Origin: Flavobacteriales bacterium | GTDB taxonomy: Bacteria; Bacteroidota; Bacteroidia; Flavobacteriales_F; PHOS-HE28 | Length of the DNA stretch: 19,416 nt | Assembly (NCBI GenBank): GCA_016703005.1 | Contig: JADJCX010000032.1 | Location: 1-19,416 of the forward strand | Direction of reading: 5' to 3' | Shown here: piece by piece, positions 1 through 6,694 of the stretch | How the letters are laid out: each line of letters begins with the position of its first letter | Position numbering within the stretch: position 1 is the first letter of the stretch | The notes under the pieces: model-generated | What the model was told of the DNA's origin: nothing | The model's database searches: none | The model's input: only the letters and a program-made list of their open reading frames with translations | Made by a program: the position numbers and the translations under genes

Positions 1-1248
1 TTCAGCGCGCCCTCGGTGATGTGGAACTCCGATGCGCGTTCAGCTTTCAACGTCCTGTATTGCGCAATGGCGTGATCCACACCGTTCTCGGCAATGTCCT
101 TTCCCAGTACCTCGCGGATCGAGAGGGCGGGCAACGCGTAGGTGGTGTCATAGAGTATGTTCTTCACGCCCTCAACGATCGGCCAGAAGTAGAGCGATGA
201 GTTGTTCATGAGCACAACCATGCACTTGTCCTCGTCATCGCCCGAAGGATGAACGTGGAGAAACTGAGCCAGCCACCCGAGTGCGACACCATGCGTTTTC
301 CGGTGGGCGACTTCTGAATGAACCAGCCGAAGCCATACTCAGTGGTGTCACCATTGTTGAGCACCGCCGGGGTGAAGGCTTCTTCAAGCGTGGCCTTGCT
401 CACCAGCTTTTCGGTGTAGAGGATCCTGTCCCACTTCAACAGGTCGCCCACGGTGGAATAGACCCCATCCTCTCCCTGCCCATGGTTCAGGTAATGCGAA
501 TCCGCAGGGCTTCTGGTCGTTCCGTCCCATCCCACCTGGAAGCCATAGGCGCGGTCCGGCATCTTCGGGTCGGGGCCGATGACGAAGTGGTACATCACCG
601 TGCGCGACATTCCGGCCGGATCGAAAATGTATTTCCGCGTGTAGTCCGCGAACGACACGCCCGAAGCCTTCGCGACGATAGTGCCGAGCAGGTTGTAGCC
701 CGTGTTGCTGTATTGCCATTTCTCGCCGGGCGCGAAGTACACCGGGGGCTTCTTCTCCACCAGCATCTTGATCACATCCGCGTTGCCGTCGGTGTAGCGG
801 GCCGGGTCGTCGTAATTCAGATCCGTCTTCCAATTCTGGTCCATCAATGGCTCGTAATCCGGCAAGCCGGAAACATGGTGCAGCAGGTGCCTTCCGGTGT
901 CCCTCCCCAAGGCAGTTCGGGAATGAAGTCGCGGATGTCCTGATCGTACTTCAGCTTGCCTTGCTCCTTCAGCAGCATGATGGCCATGGCCGTGAACTGC
1001 TTGCTCACCGACGCCAGCCGGAACTGCGCGTTGAGATCCAGTGAGTCAACGGGATCGATGCTGCCGATACCCAAGGCCCCTTGGTAAACGTCTTCCTGGA
1101 TCGTACACCAGCGCCGTTCCGTTGAACTGACCCCGGGCGTGCGCTTCCGTGAGGTAGCGCCCGTACTTGTTCGTTCCTCCGGCTGCTGCGCCTGGCAACT
1201 GCCGAGCAGGAAGAGGAACAGGGTCGATCCAATGGTGTGGTTGCTCAT
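1..1248 (-). CDS. Serine beta-lactamase-family (class C/PBP-like) lipoprotein, 3' end outside the window
   Basis: The start at 1248 gives a hydrophobic leader ending in a lipobox-like LLGSC, so the protein is probably exported and lipid-anchored. The family's three active-site elements are visible across frames: SVSK (SxxK, catalytic Ser and Lys) near 1000, YSN within QYSNTGYNLLG near 700, and HSGG (the KTG-equivalent box) near 275. Family members hydrolyse beta-lactams, D-Ala peptides or simple esters, so the substrate cannot be predicted. The frame must be changed near 1100-1170, near 900 and near 242. After the last change the reading continues through NNSSLYFWPIVEGV to position 1 without a stop, giving a C-terminal extension of roughly 70 residues beyond the catalytic domain. 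The breaks look like one-base sequencing indels, but a genuine pseudogene cannot be excluded for this non-essential gene. Confidence 0.8.
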
Positions 1249-1417
1249 GCGTGCGTGCTATGGTCGTTCTGTCGTGTGGAAGTCGCATGAAACAGTCCAT
1301 GCGCACGCGGTCTTGCCGCTCCGAGTTTAGGTGCACCGGGGCACGGAGATCCCTGGTTAACAGGTCATAACAAACACCCCTTGTGGATCCAGAGCTCGCG
1401 CTTGGTCGAACGGTCGT

Positions 1418-2263
1418 TCAATGTCCGGCCCCCGTGCCGCGTGCGAAGACGCAAGCGGTAGCACCCTTCCGACCTACAAAGACCTTCCAGTAATACTTGT
1501 CGCTCGTGCCTGCGTACTTCACGTTCACCTTGACGTACGAGTTGTTGTGGCGGTCGGCATGCGGCACCATCGGCGCCTCAAGCGTGTTGCCCTTGGTAAC
1601 GATGGGCGAGTTACCGGGAGCGAACGGCCCCACCACCGCGAACACCAGAACGCCACCGTCATCGCTTATGCCGACAACGGTCCACGTGCATTCGCCGTCC
1701 GATGCCGAAGAGGGCATTACGTATTTCGCCGTCGGCTCTGTGAGTGCCGTTTGCCATGTGGCATTTGAGAAGACAACGGGCATGCTCGGGTGGGTTGGGT
1801 GATGCGGATGAAAGTAGGGATGGGCAGCGATCCGACGCCTCTTCGGCTCTCCGTAGCTGATCATCCAATTGATCCCGAACCGGTCACGCACCATCCCGAA
1901 TTGCGCGGCCCAGAACGTGGGCGCCAGTTCCATGATCACGTGGCCGCCCTCGCGCAGGGCATCGTACAGTCGGCGCGCCTCGGCTTCGTTCTCGGGGTTC
2001 ACGCTCAGCGACACGTTGTTGCCCACTTGGTAGGCAGGCCCATAGCCCTGCGGTGTATCGCTGCCGAAGAGGAAGGGCTGGCCCTTCACGCTAAGTGAAA
2101 CGTGCATCAGCTTCTCCCCGAAGCCCTCGGGCACGGTGTGCTCGGGCGGCATTTCCTTGAAGCGGCCGATGAAGTCGATCTCGCCGTTGAAGACCTTCTT
2201 ATAGAAGTTGAATGCTTCCTCGCAGTTGTCGAGGAAGTTGAGGTACGCGGTGGGTTGGAGCAT
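1418..2263 (-). CDS. PhnB-like VOC/glyoxalase-fold protein with a C-terminal extension of about 140 residues
   Basis: Residues 1-140 match the PhnB-like branch of the vicinal oxygen chelate (VOC) superfamily. They open with MLQPTAYLNFLDNCEEAFNF, have GxxFLFGSDTPQ near residue 61, and end in the family's typical RDRFGINWMISYGE. Such proteins are normally about 135-150 residues, small cytoplasmic and dimeric, often of unknown substrate. Here the frame runs on to 281 residues through a basic, His/Pro-rich linker (141-160) into a second segment starting MPVVFSNATWQ. That segment is rich in Val, Gly, Thr and aromatic residues, as in a small beta-rich domain, and I do not recognise it. Either it is a true fusion, or a stop codon between two adjacent genes was lost; M161 at 1783 could be an independent start. 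The VOC call is firm and the second half is unassigned. Confidence 0.85.
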   Translation of the reverse strand: MLQPTAYLNFLDNCEEAFNFYKKVFNGEIDFIGRFKEMPPEHTVPEGFGEKLMHVSLSVKGQPFLFGSDTPQGYGPAYQVGNNVSLSVNPENEAEARRLYDALREGGHVIMELAPTFWAAQFGMVRDRFGINWMISYGEPKRRRIAAHPYFHPHHPTHPSMPVVFSNATWQTALTEPTAKYVMPSSASDGECTWTVVGISDDGGVLVFAVVGPFAPGNSPIVTKGNTLEAPMVPHADRHNNSYVKVNVKYAGTSDKYYWKVFVGRKGATACVFARGTGAGH

Positions 2264-2352
2264 GCGTGGGAGAATGAGGAACCAAGGTAGTGGGCGGAGT
2301 GCTCCTTACTTGCACGGCACGTGGTCTTCAACGAGCATTTGGTTATCTCCAA

Positions 2353-3181
2353 TTACCCAGAGATTGAGGCTATTGAAGATGTTGTCGCGTTCCGTTGGCG
2401 TTCGAATGCTCGAGAACTTTCCGTCAGGGAGCTTTCGGATCTTTTTGGTGAGACGTGAGGCGACGTAGAGATATGCGCAGCTTTCCTTTTACTCCACAGT
2501 AGAAGTGAGCCGCGAACATCCCATTCCTTCTTTCTATCTAACCTACGAACCAAATTCCCGACTCTGGTGCCGTCGGCGCACCATTGCTCATAGATGAGTC
2601 GGAGATCGTTCCGCTGGCTCTTGAAGCCAAGCGATCCGTTTGGATAAAAGATCATTACGGTTACGTCACCGACGCCATTCCACACCGAGGTTGTCCACAA
2701 ATATCCTGACGGATCATACTCTGTACACGCACCGATCGTACTTGCTCCAAAAATCCTATCGAAACAAGCAGGCTGTTGGTATGGGATCGTGCATGATCCT
2801 TTGAGTAGTCCGCTCTCCCTGTATTCGAAGTCCCGGATCTCGTTGGTCAATGGCGAGTGTACTTTGACCTGGAGCACCCGTCCGGCACTGTCCAAAATGA
2901 ACCACGCCTGAAACCTTCCCTTTGTCGTACGACCTGATCGCGGATATCGCACCATTTGGATGCCTGGATATGACAGTTGAAGTGAGCGCGGAGTACTTTG
3001 ACAATAGACAGCCGGAACTGTAAAGATCGCTCAGGACCGTGTCGGAGCAGATGTTCTGTAGAGAGCGCAAGTAGACGTCAACGGAGTCTGCTGACGGGGC
3101 GCTGAAGTAGCCGGAGTCGTTCGGTAGTTGAGCACTTGCGCTGATCGTTAAGAGTACAAAGAGACACGCTGGTAGCCGCAT
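2353..3181 (-). CDS. Exported MORN-like (YwqK-type) repeat protein, frameshifted
   Basis: Starting at 3181, MRLPACLFVLLTISASAQ is a clear Sec signal peptide. The mature part contains repeated units spaced about 25-30 residues: HPNGAISAIRSYDKG, EYRESGLLKGS, EYDPSGYLWTT, FYPNGSLGFKS and WCADGTRVGNL. These resemble MORN_2/YwqK-type repeats, in which an aromatic residue, then x-x-G and a hydrophobic residue recur along a beta-hairpin solenoid. Two frames must be joined near 2905-2915. A second shift near 2525 would give the tail NGMFAAHFYCGVKGKLRISL and a stop at 2424. Without it the frame runs to 2353 with a low-complexity Ser/Arg tail, so 2424 is the more natural end. Such proteins are common in Bacteroidota and usually uncharacterised. 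It lies 107 bases downstream of the TPR-type gene on the same strand. Confidence 0.6.
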
Positions 3182-3287
3182 GGTAGTGCGAACAAACGCG
3201 GTTGAGCACGGAATGGTATGTATGCATCTAGACGCAGTGAGAGGGTAGGCCGGATGCACCATACGATAAGTCGAGGCGGCGCGGCGC

Positions 3288-4249
3288 TCAGCGCCTTCTC
3301 CACCACCACAAGAATCCACCACCCAACACAACCAGAGCACCAAGTACCCAGCCCACACGTGTCCAGTTGCGCTGGATCGAACCTCTTCCCGTGCCAAGTA
3401 GCGATCGATGATCTCTTGTTCCCGCTCAGCTTCCTCCGCTTTCGCGCCTCGCCTCTGCAAGCTTGTGCTTCTGCCTTGCCTTATCGCGGCGTGCCGTGTT
3501 TCCCGTCGGACGAAAGCCGTACTCCTCGGCCATGTCGTAGTAGCGCGCAGAAATCGTTTGCCGATCGGTCAAGAACAGTAGATCGGCGTACGCGTAGAGC
3601 ATCGCACCGAAAATTTGATCCGGCGCCTCCTGAACGAAGAAGTACCGGTCGTTCAGCTGATACAGAAGTTGGTTCAACAGGGTATCAAGTTTCTCCCTCG
3701 GTGTGGCGGCCACGATCTGATCCGCGCTCAGGTCGATCCCGATCAACTCTGCAGGTGTGACCTGAGATGTGGAATTCCGGACGCGGGCTTCAAGGATGTT
3801 CACATGGATCCACTCTCGATCCACGATGCGAGCTGGATCCAGCGCAACTGCCTGTTTCAGCAACGCAAGCGCCCATGGGGTGCTCCCGCTCAACTCTAAG
3901 GCGACCGCATTTGCCATGAGCACGTTGTACTCGTCCGGGTATTGTTGAATGAGCCCTTCGCTCACTTGGCAACGCACGTTCATAAGCTCCGATGTAGATG
4001 AGCGCAACGACCAAGTCATTGCATTTTACGTCCTGCGATGCGCTGCAGCGCACATGGGCCTCAAGGATGTAGTCGATCGGGACATCCCCTGTTGATCCAA
4101 GTTTCACCCAGTGAACCGATTACCATATCCTCAACGATGACGCCGGGGATGGGCCCATATTCATTGAGGCATGCTTGCACTGGTAAGCATCCTAGGCCAC
4201 CAACGGCACAGGCGATGCTCAGTACGATGGCTTGGAACGTTGGTTTCAT
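3288..4249 (-). CDS. Exported TPR-type protein with C-terminal membrane anchor, frameshifted
   Basis: From 4249, MKPTFQAIVLSIACAVGGLG is a signal peptide, followed by the mature start CLNEYGPIPG. After frame changes near 4090 and 3980 the body reads DYILEAHVRCSASQDVKCND, ALIYIGAYERAL, YNVLMANAVALELSG and WALALLKQAVALDPARI. These are paired helices with the Ala/Gly/Pro spacing of tetratricopeptide repeats. Beyond them are an acidic/basic helix (EAEREQEIIDRYLAREE) and, in a restored frame near 3360-3300, a single membrane segment RVGWVLGALVVLGGGFLWWW followed by RRR and a stop at 3288. I recall a loose family of exported TPR proteins beginning with a mature CL(N/W) motif in many phyla; its function is unknown. 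The likely topology is periplasmic TPRs held by a C-terminal inner-membrane anchor. It may act as a protein-protein scaffold. Confidence 0.65.
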
Positions 4250-4414
4250 GGCTTCAACCTCGAAGCGGTTGGACCAAACCTAGTGAAGCCGGCGTTTTCG
4301 ATAGTGTCTCAATTTGCACGGACGAAGGCTAAGGCTTGGTTTCTGGCAGGCTGTCGCAAGGTCCGCATGTTGCCCAAACGTGTTCCGGTATTCGTTCGGT
4401 GGTGTGGCGAAAGA

Positions 4415-4918
4415 CTATCTAGGTCTTTGGGGGTGGGAATAGGTTTTGGGTTCCTTTCTTGCAACCATGAGTACCCTTTTCCTAGAGATAGGAGCTACTG
4501 ATAGGACTAGGGCAACTACTGAAATCCTGAAACCCCACTTTGCACGCCAATCCGAACGGTCAAATCCCTTCAATTGCTTAAACGCATATTGAACGGCGAT
4601 TTCATCTTTTGCCAGTATCAATCCTGCCTCAGTAAGTCGATAGCTTGCTTCCCATTTTCTGGGGTTCGTTCCGCGAATGCGGTTAACCGATTCGGTCCCC
4701 GTGAAGCTCTCCTGATATTTCGAGAAACTTCTTTCCGTCAGTTCATCGAATAGGTAGTGGGCAGCATGGAACAGGTCTTCCGACGCCAATCCGGTTCGGT
4801 TGCATGCTTTCTCGTGGTCGATCAGTGGACCGTTTGCAGTGTGACCGCCCTCGATCAAACACGACACAAGTAGCCGAATGTCGGTTTGCTGTTTCAGGTA
4901 ATCAGGATCCCTTGCCAC
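4415..4918 (-). CDS. Hypothetical protein, possible winged-helix N-terminus and C-terminal membrane segment
   Basis: This is one uninterrupted frame of 167 codons starting with GTG at 4918. I do not recognise a family. The first 110 residues look helical with a wing-like end (LLVSCLIEGGHT, DLFHAAHYLFDEL, ASYRLTEAGLILAKDEI), reminiscent of small winged-helix proteins, but no diagnostic motif is visible. Near residues 130-145, FRISVVALVLSVAPI is hydrophobic enough for one membrane segment, and a basic tail follows (RKRVLMVARKEPK). The last residues may be altered by an indel. It lies 165 bases from the TPR-type gene downstream and just after a possible small ORF upstream. The coding call is fairly secure because the frame is long and both alternative frames hit stops around the membrane segment. 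Confidence 0.55.
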   Translation of the reverse strand: MARDPDYLKQQTDIRLLVSCLIEGGHTANGPLIDHEKACNRTGLASEDLFHAAHYLFDELTERSFSKYQESFTGTESVNRIRGTNPRKWEASYRLTEAGLILAKDEIAVQYAFKQLKGFDRSDWRAKWGFRISVVALVLSVAPISRKRVLMVARKEPKTYSHPQRPR

Positions 4919-5081
4919 GCGACCAACCTACACGATCATTTCCGATGGGTTCCCGCACATGCTCGGCTGTCGCGTTAAGCACGCTCTTGCCCTCGGCGAA
5001 GGTGCGCTGGTCCAAGGCCGCCAGCCCATCTAACCCCAAACAGCCACAACCGACAATCGTCAGTGCCCTAATACACCACAA
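4902..5081 (-). CDS. Possible small ORF (59 codons) with lipoprotein-like start
   Basis: The stretch between the hydrolase stop and the next gene is open in one frame from TTG at 5081 to a stop at 4902. It reads as a plausible leader (IRALTIVGCGCLGLDGL) and then LDQRTFAEGKSVLNATAEHV. It overlaps the GTG of the downstream gene by 17 bases. The leader with VGC could be a lipobox, and the composition is protein-like, but there is no recognised homology and no good start codon. It may instead be the 5' part of the downstream gene in a shifted frame, or chance. Weak call. Confidence 0.2.
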   Translation of the reverse strand: MWCIRALTIVGCGCLGLDGLAALDQRTFAEGKSVLNATAEHVREPIGNDRVGWSRGKGS

Positions 5082-6205
5082 CGAACGACACCCCGTACCG
5101 CTTGCCCGTTGTCATTCACCAGCAGCCGATAGGTACCGGCGCAAGGGCTGCAACATGCAGTAGGGTTGGCGTGCCACGTTCAATATGTACGGGTGTTCGG
5201 CACCCAGCACATCCACCACGCGGAGCGTGGCGGTGGGCGGTACGCCTTCCAATTGCACAACATCGGTGGCAGGGCATGGGCCACATCCGCAGTGCAGCGG
5301 CCACATCCTCGCCGAGACCGGTCGAGAAACAGTCGTACCGCGTTACGGCCCGTGGTGTGGTCAGCATGCTATCCGCGAAAGCCGTCAGCGCGGCGGCATC
5401 GTTGCGCAGGTGATGATCGAGCCAGAGCGTGGCGAGGTCCGTCACCACATCGTGCTGTTGCCCTCGCGAAGTGGTCAGCGCAGGCCCGCAAGTGAATTCA
5501 CCGAACGAGCAGCGCATTGTTGTCGCCGAAGTAGCAATGACCGCCGCCCGTAACGTTCACCAAAGCCTTGCAGGTGCCGAGGGCATCGTACATCGGCTGC
5601 TGGTTGGTGCCGATGGGCGTTACACAATCCTCGCTGGCCGCAAAGACGAGCGTGGGCACAAGCACGTTGGCAGCCGCCGCGATCGCTGACGGATTGGTTT
5701 CGGCAGGCGCCATGGTCACCATGGCCTGTATGCTCGAATTTCCTGATGCGCCAAGAAAGGCCGCACCGCCGCCCATGCTGTGACCCATCAATGCACTGGC
5801 CGCATCCACATGGCCGAAGAGGAGGGAGAGCGCATCGGCGTTCTCCACTTGCATCTGTGCAACGCAGAACGCCAAGTCCTCACCGAACGCCGAATGGTTT
5901 GGTGCGAGGCCGCCTTCGGTGGTGGGCAGAACCACGATGTAGCCCAGCGGTGTGAAGTGCTGCCAGATGTAGTCAGGCGTCCACCGTCATCACGAAGCCA
6001 TGCCCCAGCACCAGCACGGGAAGGCCCCGGCAGCGGCGGGTTGGTCGTCGCCATCGGCTAATGCTGGGTAGTGGAGTTCGGCGGGCACATCGCGCATGCG
6101 GACGGCATCGTACCAGTTGCGAGCGGTATTGCCGATCGCATAGGGCTGGGCCATAGCACAAGCGACCGAGGTAACAAGGAGGGAGGAGAGGAGCGTTCGG
6201 ATCAT
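5060..6205 (-). CDS. Secreted alpha/beta hydrolase with T9SS type A sorting tail, frameshifted
   Basis: The start at 6205 gives the signal peptide MIRTLLSSLLVTSVACAMAQ. In order along the restored protein are: the oxyanion-region strand PVLVLGHGF near 6010; the nucleophile elbow GHSMGGG at about 5783-5763 with Ser at 5779; the acid Asp in FAASEDCVTP near 5629; and the catalytic His in GGGHCYFG near 5539. This order and the G-H-S-M-G-G-G box fit the dienelactone hydrolase/PETase-like lipase-polyesterase group. The C-terminal 60 residues or so (LEGVPPTATLRVVDVLGAEH, then GTYRLLVNDNGQAVRGVV) are a type A secretion sorting domain, so the enzyme should cross the outer membrane through the T9SS. 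Frame changes are needed near 6020, 5950, 5510, 5320 and 5130. The restored stop is at 5060. An ester substrate is likely; which ester is unknown. Confidence 0.8.
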
Positions 6206-6260
6206 GGGGTCAAGGTATTGGGATCGCATGCGATGTGGAAGCGGAGTAGGGGGAGCAACA

Positions 6261-6294
6261 GCAAAAAGCCCCGCGTTGGGGCGGGGCTTTTTGC
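6261..6294 (-). terminator. Rho-independent terminator, ftsK side (bidirectional)
   Basis: A perfect 14-base-pair inverted repeat (6261-6274 with 6281-6294, arms GCAAAAAGCCCCGC and its complement) encloses a 6-base loop. A/T tracts at both stem bases give a U run in either direction. It lies 19 bases beyond the stop of the extra ftsK-tail copy and about 55 bases before the hydrolase start, so it most likely ends the ftsK transcript. Confidence 0.9.
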
Positions 6295-6312
6295 AATGAT
6301 CTCTTGTACGGC

Positions 6313-6387
6313 TCAGTACCCGCCCATCCCCGGCCCAGCGCTCTCGGCCATGCCCGTGTTGAGGTGCGCATGCAGAGTGCCCTCATT
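6313..6387 (-). repeat. Diverged second copy of the last 24 codons and stop of ftsK (copy A)
   Basis: Read on the minus strand this encodes NEGTLHAHLNTGMAESAGPG then MGGY and a stop. It aligns without gaps to the true ftsK end at 6620-6694. There are 14 mismatches in 75 bases; most are synonymous and the four amino-acid changes are all among Ala, Gly and Thr. It is not attached to an ftsK body: upstream lies the 74-codon ORF, whose stop codon overlaps the first bases of this copy. It sits directly before the terminator. Confidence 0.9.
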
Positions 6388-6607
6388 TCGCCACGCCGAG
6401 CTTCTCCCGTGCCCGCACTAGAGCTTGAAACAGCGCTTCGTAATCCACGATATGGTTGCGTTTCTCTACATCGCCAAAATCGACCACAAGTCGTTTGCCA
6501 TCGTGGTATACATCGCATACCCCATAGTTGTCACACGTGATTGCACACAGCACGCCGTCACCATCCGGTTTGCTCATGATCTCCATGTCTAGTTTGTTTG
6601 CGATCAT
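6383..6607 (-). CDS. Hypothetical 74-residue protein between two copies of the ftsK 3' end
   Basis: An intact frame of 74 codons starts with ATG at 6607, 12 bases after the ftsK stop, so it is probably co-transcribed with ftsK. I do not recognise the family. The protein looks like a small soluble alpha/beta fold: strands near VLCAITCDNYGVCDVYHDG and KRLVVDFGDVE, then a long amphipathic helix DYEALFQALVRAREKLG at the end. Three cysteines lie within residues 21-31 (C21, C25, C31). There is no signal peptide or membrane segment. Its stop at 6383-6385 falls inside the duplicated ftsK tail, so its 3' end marks the duplication boundary. It could be a cargo gene carried by whatever created the duplication. 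Unlike its neighbours it shows no sign of frameshift. Confidence 0.6.
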   Translation of the reverse strand: MIANKLDMEIMSKPDGDGVLCAITCDNYGVCDVYHDGKRLVVDFGDVEKRNHIVDYEALFQALVRAREKLGVAK

Positions 6608-6619
6608 GGTTCCTTCTTC

Positions 6620-6694
6620 TCAATACCCCCCCATCCCCGGCCCAGCACTCTCGGTCATGCCCGCATTCAAGTGCGCGTGCAATGCGGCCTCGTT
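6620..6694 (-). repeat. Copy B of the duplicated ftsK tail (in frame with ftsK)
   Basis: These are the last 24 codons plus stop of the full ftsK gene, ending NEAALHAHLNAGMTESAGPG then MGGY. Its partner is 307 bases away at 6313-6387 in the same orientation, so the two form a direct repeat with 81% identity (61 of 75 bases). Confidence 0.9.
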
